This document shows, piece after piece, positions 1 to 9,991 of a DNA stretch of 56,148 nucleotides; position 1 is the stretch's first letter, and every line of letters begins with the position of its first letter. The notes under the pieces were generated by a model that was not told the DNA's origin, searched no databases, and saw nothing but the letters and a program-made list of their open reading frames with translations. Source of the DNA: Candidatus Nomurabacteria bacterium GW2011_GWE1_32_28 (GTDB lineage: Bacteria; Patescibacteriota; Minisyncoccia; Phycocordibacterales; UBA9973). The stretch lies in the NCBI GenBank assembly GCA_000989515.1, contig LBOM01000004.1, positions 1-56,148 of the forward strand, given 5' to 3'. The position numbers and the translations under genes are program-made.

Positions 1-2
1 CC

Positions 3-578
3 CATTAAATAACTTTCTCCAAGAGTTTGCATTCTACCAGATATAAACAAATCATCATTTGTTGGAGTAGTTAATGTAGTACTTCCTGCATCACCAATTT
101 GAATATGCCCTGTATCTGTTTTAACAACTAATGCATCGTAAGTATCATCATATTTTAATCCTCCATAGTTTGATAAAGATGTAGCAGTGTTATAACCATA
201 AACTCTAAACTCTCTATTTTCTCCAGATGTAGAATTTCCAAAAAGCATCACTCCGCCTGTGAGATCAGTAGATTCATTTCCTAAACGTAACCATCCTGTG
301 CCTGAAGAAACTTCAATCAGTGCATCTGATCCTGTATGAGTTAAAGATAAATATTTATTATCTGTAGTATAACCATAGATTCTTAATTCATTATCATCTA
401 TTCCTGTTGAACTTCCTATGTTTGTGATTCCGCCTGAAGGATTTAATGTGAAATATCCTGAAGCATCTGTGTCTAAGGTAGAATTGTTCGAAGCATCGTA
501 TGAGATTTTAAATTGTGGAGTGGTTGCAGAAAAGACTTCAAGTTTAGTGGAGGGAGTTGATGTGCCTATCCCCTGTAA
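3..578 (-). pseudogene. Continuation of the 544-2565 surface protein in another frame (partial, runs off window start)
   Basis: Manual translation of the minus strand gives an uninterrupted LQGIGTSTPSTKLEVFSATTPQFKISYDASNNSTLDTDASGYFTLNPSGGITNIGSSTG... through to position 3. Confidence 0.65.
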
Positions 579-2565
579 CGGAAAAATAATTTCCATTTCC
601 AGCATAATCCATATCCCCAAAAAGAACTGACAAATTTCCTGCAGCCACACTTCCACTAGTTTTAAAAATATTTTCTCCATCTTCATCTCTAAAATTAGCT
701 ATAGTTCCAGAATTTTCTCCTGTAACACTAAAGGTAGCTGTTTCGTGGGTACCAGAACCAACAGATAAAAGTGCAGGAGGACTCGTCGTCCCGATGCCGA
801 CGTTGCCCTTAAGTAAAGTCTTAGTAATACTATCATTTCCTAAAGTAACTGAATTACTTCCAGCACCTATAGCACTAGCTCCGATTACTATTTCATTATC
901 AGTTCCATCGGCACTTGCTTTAGTTGCGTATCCTATATATAAACCATTATTTCCTGTAACTCTGCCAGTTAACCCATCTGTGAGGTATCTTCCAGCATAA
1001 TGACCTAAGGCAGTATTGTTGCTTCCTGTAGTATTAGAATAAAGTGCAGAATTACCTATTGCTGAGTTACTACTACCTGTAGTATTAGAATAAAGTGCAG
1101 AATTACCTATTGCTGAGTTATCAGTACCTGTAGTATTATTTAGAAGTGATTGCGAACCTATTGCTGTATTTCTATGACCCGAAGAATTACTATAAAGTGA
1201 TTGATATCCTATTGCTGTATTATTGTCGCCTATATTTTCTGCTGCGGTTGTACTACCTCTTAAGCTTTGAAAACCTATAGAAGTATTGTAATTAGTCCAA
1301 GCTCTTGTTGCAGGGTCTACATTAAGTTGAGATTCAAATCCAATTGCTACACCGCTATGACCCGATACATTAGAATAGAGAGCCTTATAACCTATTGCTA
1401 TATTATCATAACCTACAGTATTAGAATAAAGTGCTTGGTTGCCAACTGCTACGTTATAAGTACCTGTAGTATTATTATAAAGAGATTGATATCCTATTGC
1501 TGTATTATCATATCCTGTAGTATTAGAGTATAAAGAAGAAGCACCTAAAGCAGTATTTTTTGCACCTTTGTATGTTTCTCCAACCACTCCAACAGAACTT
1601 AATCCGCCACCACCGATAAATATATTATCTCCATCAGAATCCGCTCCTTTATAAGAAGAGAACAATATAGATGTACCATTGGTATTGATGTTAATGTTTC
1701 CTGATACGTCTAGTTTTTGAGTAGGGGATGTCGTCCCGATGCCGATTCTGTGATTTGTAGAATCAATAGATAAAGTATCTGTATCAAAAGATAAACCGTT
1801 GATTCCTCCAGTAAGAGCAAAATTTGTATCATTAGCAAAAGTCCAAGATCCAGAATTAATCGTAGTAGTATCATCGCTTGCATCACCTAAGGTGGTAGTG
1901 CCACCTACGCTCAAATTACCAGTGATGTTAGAATCCTTAGAAATATTTAATGTAGCTATAGTGGCTATATCTGTAATATTTACTGTACCTGAAGTAAATT
2001 CTTTTGCTGATAAAAATGTTGAAGATAATACTGTACCTCCAGAAAAATTACTTGATGATGGAATGGTTCCCATCGGTGCATAATTAACTGGAATAGGAGT
2101 GTATCCACCACTAATATTTAAACCTGAATCTCCCTTAGGTCCAACTGGTCCAACAGGACCTTGAAGCTTAGAAAGTAAATCATCTGGAAGTCCTACCGTA
2201 AATAAATTCCTCAAAGCTGAAAGTAAAGCGGAATTACTAATCGATGTATTTGAATTTAAAGATGATTTAATGTTTTGAATTATGGAAGAATTGTTATTAG
2301 AATTTAATGTAAGTACTGATTGATTATTATTTTGATCATTTTTATTTTGTAATATTGAAGGAGAAGATGCTTTTTTTACTGTATAACAGTTGGAATCCAT
2401 CGGACCACAACCACCCCATGGAGTAGAATATGCACCAGGGTCTAGAATGTTACTATCCAAAGAAAAATAAGCAATTGGATTTCCTGCAAAAACAGTAGAC
2501 ACACTAAAAAAAAGATTAAAAAATCCCAAAAATAAAAGCTTTTTCATTAATAAACTATTTATCAT
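544..2565 (-). CDS. Secreted surface/adhesin-like protein: signal peptide, short collagen-like GPVGPVGPKGDSG, YadA-head/tail-fibre-like repeats (NTAIGYQSLYNNTTG); apparently frameshifted near 570-580
   Basis: ORF with hydrophobic N-terminus, repeated xAIGxxSLYxNTTG units and VGIGTTSPxxxLxV motifs; frame breaks at the 3' end. Confidence 0.7.
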   Translation of the reverse strand: MINSLLMKKLLFLGFFNLFFSVSTVFAGNPIAYFSLDSNILDPGAYSTPWGGCGPMDSNCYTVKKASSPSILQNKNDQNNNQSVLTLNSNNNSSIIQNIKSSLNSNTSISNSALLSALRNLFTVGLPDDLLSKLQGPVGPVGPKGDSGLNISGGYTPIPVNYAPMGTIPSSSNFSGGTVLSSTFLSAKEFTSGTVNITDIATIATLNISKDSNITGNLSVGGTTTLGDASDDTTTINSGSWTFANDTNFALTGGINGLSFDTDTLSIDSTNHRIGIGTTSPTQKLDVSGNININTNGTSILFSSYKGADSDGDNIFIGGGGLSSVGVVGETYKGAKNTALGASSLYSNTTGYDNTAIGYQSLYNNTTGTYNVAVGNQALYSNTVGYDNIAIGYKALYSNVSGHSGVAIGFESQLNVDPATRAWTNYNTSIGFQSLRGSTTAAENIGDNNTAIGYQSLYSNSSGHRNTAIGSQSLLNNTTGTDNSAIGNSALYSNTTGSSNSAIGNSALYSNTTGSNNTALGHYAGRYLTDGLTGRVTGNNGLYIGYATKASADGTDNEIVIGASAIGAGSNSVTLGNDSITKTLLKGNVGIGTTSPPALLSVGSGTHETATFSVTGENSGTIANFRDEDGENIFKTSGSVAAGNLSVLFGDMDYAGNGNYFSVTGDRHINSLH

Positions 2566-2745
2566 AATTTTTTACTATAATCTTTTGATTATATCAATAT
2601 ATCACTCATTTTAAAAGATAAAAAATACATAAAATATGTGGATAAACTATTTTTAGAATATAAAACAAGAGAAAATTAAAAAAAATAGCAAATCCTACCA
2701 TTCACTTAGACCACGAAGTCGAGAACTCAGAAAGTTTTGTATCTA

Positions 2746-5265
2746 TTAGATCAATATGTTAATAAGTCTATTCTTTATGTAAATTATTTTTTTAATATAT
2801 GATCCTGAAATATATTTAAGAACAGTTTCATTCAAAAGAGCCTTTTCTTTGACTTTTTCTTCATTATCATTTACATCAATCATAATCTCAGATCTAACTT
2901 TTCCATTTATTTGCACTGCAATTTTTACTTCTTGATCTTTAATTAAATTTTCATCCCATTTGGGCCACTCTGAAAAATGAATAGATTCATATTTTTTATT
3001 TTTAATTCGTAATTTATCATACAACTCTTCCGTGATATGTGGAGCAAATGGTGCTAGAATTTGTAAAAATTTCTTATAATCTTCCAGGTTTACACTCTGT
3101 GATTTTTCCATTTCTGTAGTAAGTATCATCATTGAAGAAATAGCTGTATTGAAACGCATATTTTCTATATCTTCCGAAACTTTTTTAATTGTTTTGTGGA
3201 GAAGTTTTTCTAAAGATTGCGAAGCAGAACTTTCTTCTTGCGTTAGGCCTTGCCCAACGCAAGAGATATTACTATTTCTTATTTTATTTTTTTCATTCGT
3301 AATTCGTAATTTGTAATTTGTAATTATCTTCTCCCCTATTCTCCAAACTTTTTCTATAAATCTTCTTGAACCAATAATACTTTCTGTACTCCAAGCAACT
3401 GATTCTTCAAAAGGGCCCATAAACATTTCATAAATACGCAAAGTATCTGCACCATAAGTTTTTACTATATTATCTGGATTGATGACATTGCCGAGTGACT
3501 TTGACATTTTTACTCCCCCTTCACCTAAAATCATTCCATGAGAAGTTCTTTTTTGATAAGGTTCAACAGTTGGAACAAGTTTTAAATCATATAAAAATTT
3601 ATGCCAAAAACGTGAATATAATAAATGAAGCGTAGTGTGCTCCATGCCTCCATTATACCAGTCAACAGGTGTCCAATATTTTAATTTCTTTTTATCAGAA
3701 AAAGAAATCTTGTTTTTAGAATCTATATATCTTAAATAATACCAAGAACTCCCTGCCCAGTTTGGCATGGTGTCTGTCTCTCTTTTTGCTTTACCTTTAC
3801 ATTTGGGACATTTTGTATTTACCCATTTTGATATCGCAGACAAAGGTGACTCTCCTGTATCTGTAGGTTTGTAGCTTCTTACTTCTGGTAATTTTACTGG
3901 CAAATCTTTATCTACTACTGGTACGAGTCCACATTTTTCACAATTTATAAGTGGTATAGGTTCTCCCCAATATCTTTGACGAGAAAAAACCCAATCACGA
4001 AGTTTAAATTTAGTAACAATCTCACCTCCTACTTTTTTAGTAATTTCATCCTTATTCACCAAAGGTTTATCTATAATTGGTAAATTAAATTTCTCAGCAA
4101 ATTCTCTGTCACGTGCATCATGTTGTGGTACAGCCATCACAGCACCAGTGCCATAATTTACCAAAACATAGTCTGCAATCCAAATCGGTATTTCTTCATT
4201 ATTTGCAGGATTAATAGCTTTCACACCTTTTATTTCTACTCCTGTTTTTGTTTTATCTTCAGAAGTTCTTTCTAGTTCAGATTTTCTTTTTGTATCCTCT
4301 ATATATTTTTTTATTTCTTCAATATTCGTAATTTGTAATTCGTAATTCGTAATTAATTTATTTATTAATTCATGTTCAGGTGCAAGCACAACGTATGTCA
4401 CACCAAAAAGAGTATCTGCCCGAGTCGTAAAAACTTTAATCAAAAATTGGGGAGTAGAGCTTTTTTCGGCATACGCAATATTAGATTCAGTTATCATATT
4501 CAGGTTTGAGTGCGAGCCGTGAAAAAGCTGCTGCTCCGTAATTTTTAATTTAAATTCAATTTCACTTCCTTCCGATTTCCCTATCCAATTCCTCTGTTGA
4601 CTTTTTACACGTTCTGGAAAATCAACTAAATCTAAATCTTTGTCCAATCTATCTGCGTATTTTGTGATAGCAAGCATCCATTGTTCTTTTTCTTTTTTCT
4701 CTGTTGCACTTCCACAACGTTCACATATACCACCCACGGCTTCTTCGTTTGCAAGACCAATCTTACAAGAAGGACACCAATTGATAGAAGATTTTGCCTT
4801 ATAAGCTAAACCCTTTTTAAAAAATTGTAAAAATATCCATTGAGTCCATTTATAATATTCTGGATCTGTGGTATTTATTTCTCGAGTCCAATCAAAAGAA
4901 AAACCAATCTCCTTCAATTGTCCTCTGAATGTATTTGTATTTTTCTTTGTTACAACAGAGGGTTTTTTCCCTGTTTTGATAGCATAATTCTCTGTAGGTA
5001 ATCCAAAAGCATCCCAGCCAATAGGATATAAAACATTATATCCTTCCATTCTTCGTTTACGAGAAATTATATCCATAGCAGTATTGCTACGAATGTGTCC
5101 CACATGGAGACCGTCCCCAGATGGATACGGAAATTCTATCAAACTATAAAATTTTTTCTTTATTTGCCTTGAGTCTATTGAAGGATCTTTAGCTTTATAA
5201 ATTTTTTTTTCTTCCCATACTTTCTGCCATTTTTTTTCTATTTTTGTATGATTATATTCTTTCAT
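2746..5265 (-). CDS. leuS: Leucyl-tRNA synthetase, with several apparent in-frame insertions
   Basis: FPYPSGDGLHVGHIRSNTAMDI (HIGH region), GEGGVKMSKSLGNVI (KMSKS), editing-domain and zinc-ribbon motifs. Confidence 0.95.
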   Translation of the reverse strand: MKEYNHTKIEKKWQKVWEEKKIYKAKDPSIDSRQIKKKFYSLIEFPYPSGDGLHVGHIRSNTAMDIISRKRRMEGYNVLYPIGWDAFGLPTENYAIKTGKKPSVVTKKNTNTFRGQLKEIGFSFDWTREINTTDPEYYKWTQWIFLQFFKKGLAYKAKSSINWCPSCKIGLANEEAVGGICERCGSATEKKEKEQWMLAITKYADRLDKDLDLVDFPERVKSQQRNWIGKSEGSEIEFKLKITEQQLFHGSHSNLNMITESNIAYAEKSSTPQFLIKVFTTRADTLFGVTYVVLAPEHELINKLITNYELQITNIEEIKKYIEDTKRKSELERTSEDKTKTGVEIKGVKAINPANNEEIPIWIADYVLVNYGTGAVMAVPQHDARDREFAEKFNLPIIDKPLVNKDEITKKVGGEIVTKFKLRDWVFSRQRYWGEPIPLINCEKCGLVPVVDKDLPVKLPEVRSYKPTDTGESPLSAISKWVNTKCPKCKGKAKRETDTMPNWAGSSWYYLRYIDSKNKISFSDKKKLKYWTPVDWYNGGMEHTTLHLLYSRFWHKFLYDLKLVPTVEPYQKRTSHGMILGEGGVKMSKSLGNVINPDNIVKTYGADTLRIYEMFMGPFEESVAWSTESIIGSRRFIEKVWRIGEKIITNYKLRITNEKNKIRNSNISCVGQGLTQEESSASQSLEKLLHKTIKKVSEDIENMRFNTAISSMMILTTEMEKSQSVNLEDYKKFLQILAPFAPHITEELYDKLRIKNKKYESIHFSEWPKWDENLIKDQEVKIAVQINGKVRSEIMIDVNDNEEKVKEKALLNETVLKYISGSYIKKIIYIKNRLINILI

Positions 5266-5282
5266 AAATTATAAAAACTTTC

Positions 5283-6302
5283 TTATTTTATTACATTCTT
5301 TTCAAATGGTGGATATATATCTTCATCTATAATTCTTTCAAAACAAGTTCTTCCTACTTCATGATTCCAAGATTCATTAACTCCTCCTTTGTATGGATAA
5401 GAACTTGTAGAAATATCTTTTTCATAAACTGATATAGGAGTGACTCCACCATAGTAAGCACCAGACTCTCTCCATCCTTGTGGCATGGGCATGACAAAAG
5501 TTGCACAAATTTCAAAACTTAATTTATCTTTTACAAAATATTCATAAGTACTACCATTTTGAAATTCAGGATCAACTGGTAAAGAATAACCAGTCATTGG
5601 ATTAGAAAGATCTATAAGTTTTTCTGGTAATTTTTCTTTTTGTTGCCAGTAATTAATAACTTGCCATTGAATACTTTGTAAATCATTTATTCTTTTATCA
5701 TCTAAACGAAACAATCTTTGTGTTTTTGGACTACCCATAATCACAAAGCTATAAAAAATAGATGCGATAACTAAAACAATACTTATAAACCCAAAAATAA
5801 TACTACTTACTTTGTGTTTTTCCTTTGGAGTCTTTATTAAAATATAGTGATAAACTCCAATTAAAATCGCAACTAAAAATACTGACAAAACTTTATAAAT
5901 AAATCTAATAGTTGTTTCTCCAGAAATAAAATATCTTACAAGAACAACTAGGTCTATCGCCATAACAATAGAAGATAAAAACAAAATAATATATGTTACC
6001 CATTTTCTAATTATTTCATCAAAATACCCCATCTCTCCTTCTGTAAATTTCCTCCAAAAATAAGAAATAACAAAAAATATTGGAAAAAAAATAATAAGTG
6101 TAGCTAAAGATGAACGAATACTTTCATAGTCGTATGTAGAATAGCCATATTGATAGATAGAATTTAAAATATCTGGAAATTTCTTGTTTAATGTGCCAAA
6201 AACAAGGCTAAGAAAAGATACGACAGAAGTTACTAATGTAATTAATAATCCTAAACATAAAAAGAAAAATCCTATATTAAGTTTTGGTTTATTTGTTTCC
6301 AT
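5283..6302 (-). CDS. Multi-TM membrane protein, DUF5671-like
   Basis: N-terminal TM bundle with FWRKFTEGEMGYFDEIIRKWVTYIILF pattern. Confidence 0.55.
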   Translation of the reverse strand: METNKPKLNIGFFFLCLGLLITLVTSVVSFLSLVFGTLNKKFPDILNSIYQYGYSTYDYESIRSSLATLIIFFPIFFVISYFWRKFTEGEMGYFDEIIRKWVTYIILFLSSIVMAIDLVVLVRYFISGETTIRFIYKVLSVFLVAILIGVYHYILIKTPKEKHKVSSIIFGFISIVLVIASIFYSFVIMGSPKTQRLFRLDDKRINDLQSIQWQVINYWQQKEKLPEKLIDLSNPMTGYSLPVDPEFQNGSTYEYFVKDKLSFEICATFVMPMPQGWRESGAYYGGVTPISVYEKDISTSSYPYKGGVNESWNHEVGRTCFERIIDEDIYPPFEKNVIK

Positions 6303-6417
6303 TTTTATATTATAACATAATTATTCTATAATATAAAATGTGTGTGAAAATTTTGATCTTTTTAATTTATTTTTAAAAATTAACAAAAAAATAACTTTAA
6401 AAAAGTAAATAAAAAAA

Positions 6418-7344
6418 TTAATTTTTCTCCCAAATAGCAGTGTTCGCAAGTGGAATAATACGATTATTAGACTTTTCTAATATTCCAAGCTCTCCTTGTT
6501 CTACTATACCAGTATGATTTTTCATCATATCTTTTAGAGCATAACCTAATGATAAAGAAGAAGAATCTATCGCATAGGAAGTTATAATGACAAAAAGTGG
6601 ATCATCACTTAAAATTTTATTAATTTGAGATAAAAGTTTTGGTAAATTCTCTTCAATCTTCCAGATTTCTCCTTTAGGACCTCTGCCAAACTTGGGTGGA
6701 TCCATAACAATAGCATCATATTTATTTCCTCTTCTTATCTCCCTTTCAATAAATTTCAATGCATCATCTACAATCACACGCATTGGAAGACCTTCTAATC
6801 CTGATAGTTCTTGATTCTCTTTCAACCATGTTATTGTCTGCTCTGAAGCATCTAGGTGTGTCACCTCTGCCCCAGCCCGTAATGCAAAGAGACTCGCTAT
6901 ACCGGTGTATCCAAATAAATTAAAAAACTTTATTTTTCTTTTTGATTCTTTTATTTTTTTCTCAATAAAATCCCAGTGAGTTGCTTGTTCTGGGAAAAAT
7001 CTCATATGACGAAAGGGCGTCGGAGAGACAGAAAATTTTATATCTTTATAAGACATATCCCAACTTAAATCAATCTCTTTCCCAAGTTTCCACCCACCTT
7101 TTGTTTCACTACTTTTTCTTGAAGCAAAAAATACACCATCAGCTTTATCCCATTCTTCTTTTGGGAGAGTTTTTTCCCAAAAAGCATCCTCATGTGGACG
7201 TATAAAAATATATTTTCCAAAACGTTCTAATTTTTGATGCTCTCCTGTGTCTAAAAGTTCATAATCTTGCTCACCAACTTTTTCTGACGGCCAATCTTTA
7301 GAATAAAAAGTCTTTATTTCGTTTTTTTCTTCCACTTTTTTCAT
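6418..7344 (-). CDS. Class I SAM-dependent methyltransferase (RlmI/YccW-like)
   Basis: FFNLFGYTGIASLFALRAGAEVTHLDAS and AIVMDPPKFGRGP motifs. Confidence 0.85.
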   Translation of the reverse strand: MKKVEEKNEIKTFYSKDWPSEKVGEQDYELLDTGEHQKLERFGKYIFIRPHEDAFWEKTLPKEEWDKADGVFFASRKSSETKGGWKLGKEIDLSWDMSYKDIKFSVSPTPFRHMRFFPEQATHWDFIEKKIKESKRKIKFFNLFGYTGIASLFALRAGAEVTHLDASEQTITWLKENQELSGLEGLPMRVIVDDALKFIEREIRRGNKYDAIVMDPPKFGRGPKGEIWKIEENLPKLLSQINKILSDDPLFVIITSYAIDSSSLSLGYALKDMMKNHTGIVEQGELGILEKSNNRIIPLANTAIWEKN

Positions 7345-7351
7345 TATATAA

Positions 7352-8368
7352 TTATATCAAGAATTCTATAACATCTCCATCTTTCACAACATACTCTTTC
7401 CCTTCTGTTCTCACCCATCCTTTTTCTTTTGCTTTTGTATATGAACCAGCTTCCAATAATTTATCCCAACTTATTACCTCTGCTCGAATAAATTTCTCTT
7501 TAAAGTCTGTATGTATCGCTGTACCTGCTATGGGTGCTGTAGAGCCTATCTTTATAGTCCAAGCACGCGTCTCATCTTCTCCTGTAGTTAAGAATGTTTC
7601 AAGACCTAAAAGCTTATAACTTTGTTTAATTAATTCATCAAAACCTTTTTCAAATACGGGATCAATCTTCACAAACAAAGGGTTTTTTCCAGAAATATCA
7701 GGTAATTTTATATCCACATTTTCACCAGCTTCTGAAGTATTCAAAACATAAAGCATCGGTTTTAATGTTAATAAATTTAAAGATTTTATTTTAAACTTTT
7801 CATCATCGATCAAATAAACCTCTGTGGCCATTTTTCCTTCTTCTAAAACTTTTATAACTTTATTTAAAATAATTTCTTCAGCAATTGCATCTTTATCTCC
7901 CTTTTTAACATCTTTAACTAAATTAGAAAGTCTTTTTAAGACAGTTTCCATATCAGCTAAAACAAGTTCTAAATTTATTACTCCTACATCTTGTATTGGA
8001 TCAACTTTATTTGATACATGGATCACAGAATTATCTTGAAATGTACGCACGACGTGAGCAATGGCATCTACTTCACGAATATTTGTTAAGAATTTATTGC
8101 CCAAACCTTCCCCCTTTGAAGCACCAGCTACAAGCCCTGCAATATCAACAAACTCTATTACAGCAGGAATAGTTTTTTTAGATTTTGAAAAATCTGAAAG
8201 CATTTGAACTCTTTCGTCAGGCACAGGCACGATACCTATCGATGGATCGATAGTACAAAAAGGATAATTTTCTGCTGGTACACTCTTTTTAGTAAGCGCA
8301 TTAAAAAGTGTCGACTTTCCGACATTTGGTAAACCTACAATTCCTATACTTAGAGAAGAACTTGACAT
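7352..8368 (-). CDS. ychF: Redox-regulated GTPase/ATPase YchF
   Basis: [43 protein letters not shown]-terminal TGS region. Confidence 0.95.
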   Translation of the reverse strand: MSSSSLSIGIVGLPNVGKSTLFNALTKKSVPAENYPFCTIDPSIGIVPVPDERVQMLSDFSKSKKTIPAVIEFVDIAGLVAGASKGEGLGNKFLTNIREVDAIAHVVRTFQDNSVIHVSNKVDPIQDVGVINLELVLADMETVLKRLSNLVKDVKKGDKDAIAEEIILNKVIKVLEEGKMATEVYLIDDEKFKIKSLNLLTLKPMLYVLNTSEAGENVDIKLPDISGKNPLFVKIDPVFEKGFDELIKQSYKLLGLETFLTTGEDETRAWTIKIGSTAPIAGTAIHTDFKEKFIRAEVISWDKLLEAGSYTKAKEKGWVRTEGKEYVVKDGDVIEFLI

Positions 8369-9965
8369 AGATTTCGCTTAAACTGATAATGCCATAAACT
8401 TGTAATGACTTTCGACTGGCAGTTGCTTGATTGACTACTGTTCTAATAAAAGCTTGTTTTAACTCAAAACTCAAATTTTCTAATCCTTCAACAGCTTCTT
8501 TAGCAAATACTTCAACTTCATCACTGCTAGGTAATAGTATGTCATTTTTAGGTGTTTTCTCCAAATTAGCTTTAATTATTTGATCTTCAAATTCACGAAT
8601 TTTTACTCGTATTGGAGCTACAAATTCTTCAAACTGTTTAAGAGAAATAACCTCTTTAGAATACGCAACAGCAAAGCGACTTTCTTGTGCTTGTAATTTC
8701 GCTATCTCGTCCTCAGTACTTTTAATATTGATGGTTGAATTTAAGATATTATTACTCTTATTTTTTTCTTGCCATTTTTTAATTTGCTCAGAAAGTAATT
8801 CAGGTGAACTCATTATCATTTTAAGTCTATCCCATAATACCTTATCAGTAATTTTCGCATTGATTCCACCTTCTACACAGCTAGGAGGTAAAGGAAAACT
8901 ATGAACTCTATCAGTACATCTATAATAAAGATGCTTGCCATGCTGTGGGCCTTCCCCTGCTCTACGTTGTCCACACAAACACCAAATTTTACTAGCAAGT
9001 AAATAATGGTTTTTCGTATTTCTTCCAAGAGTTGCAAAATTCTTTTTTAATCTCAACCCAGCACGTTCAAACAAATCTTTCTCTATAATAGCTGGAACAG
9101 TTATTGCATACCATTGATCTTTTGATTTCATTCTTCTGCTGGATTTTTCTACTTTTTTATATTTCTCATTTTTAATTGGATTTATTGGCACAGTAGCATA
9201 AGATGCACCCCAATAAGTTGTACCGATAAAAACTTCATGTCTTAAAAGAGTGCTTAGAGTACTTGTATTCCAAACTCCTCTTTTGCTTTTTCGAGGTTTA
9301 ATACCAAGATCTTGTAATTTTCTTACAACTGCTCGAAGCGTAAGACCATCATCTGCCACCCAATGAAATATATTCCTTATAATTTCAGCTTCACGTGGAT
9401 TTATTTCATAGTGGCCAGAAATATAATCGGTACTTCCCCTTTTACCTTTGTTAAGAATATAAGTATAGCCAAAAGGAGCCTCTGTCGTAAGAACTTGATT
9501 ATTTTTTACACGATTAACTTTACCAATTCTAAAACGTTCAGTAATTTTTGCTTTTTCATATTCAGCAAATAAACCTCTTACACCGAACAGAAGTTTATCA
9601 CTAGCATTATTTACTGGTGGCATCGTTACAAAAAGAATTTCAATTCCTATCTTCTTTAATTCATCAATAACAAGTTGCTGATATACAAGCTGTCTACCAA
9701 GTCTATCGGGGTCATATACAAGAACAGCATCCCACGCTCTATTTCTCGCATCGTGACGTAATTGATCGAGACTTGGTCTGGCAATAACATCCCCACTCCA
9801 TCCCTCATCAATATATTCTTTAATAATTATATATCCATTCTTTTTAGCAAATTCTCTATCTTCCGAAAGTTGTGCCTCAACTGTTTTTTGATCTTCTTGA
9901 TTTGAAGTTGATACTCTTGCGTAGACAGCTATAAACTTTATTTCTTTTTTTATTACATTTTCCAT
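8301..9965 (-). CDS. Large serine recombinase (resolvase + recombinase + zinc beta-ribbon)
   Basis: AVYARVSTSNQEDQKTVEAQL, VYDPDRLGRQ, recombinase domain, CLCGQRR...YYRC ribbon. Confidence 0.93.
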   Translation of the reverse strand: MENVIKKEIKFIAVYARVSTSNQEDQKTVEAQLSEDREFAKKNGYIIIKEYIDEGWSGDVIARPSLDQLRHDARNRAWDAVLVYDPDRLGRQLVYQQLVIDELKKIGIEILFVTMPPVNNASDKLLFGVRGLFAEYEKAKITERFRIGKVNRVKNNQVLTTEAPFGYTYILNKGKRGSTDYISGHYEINPREAEIIRNIFHWVADDGLTLRAVVRKLQDLGIKPRKSKRGVWNTSTLSTLLRHEVFIGTTYWGASYATVPINPIKNEKYKKVEKSSRRMKSKDQWYAITVPAIIEKDLFERAGLRLKKNFATLGRNTKNHYLLASKIWCLCGQRRAGEGPQHGKHLYYRCTDRVHSFPLPPSCVEGGINAKITDKVLWDRLKMIMSSPELLSEQIKKWQEKNKSNNILNSTINIKSTEDEIAKLQAQESRFAVAYSKEVISLKQFEEFVAPIRVKIREFEDQIIKANLEKTPKNDILLPSSDEVEVFAKEAVEGLENLSFELKQAFIRTVVNQATASRKSLQVYGIISLSEIYVKFFSKYRNCRFTKCRKVDTF

Positions 9966-9991
9966 TTTATTATATTCATACTATTAATAAT

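Noticed and set aside
1267-2083. Plus-strand ORFs antisense to the surface protein (e.g. 1267-1533, 1799-2083)
   Set aside because: Mirror repeats of the minus-strand gene; low-complexity translations and no independent coding signal.
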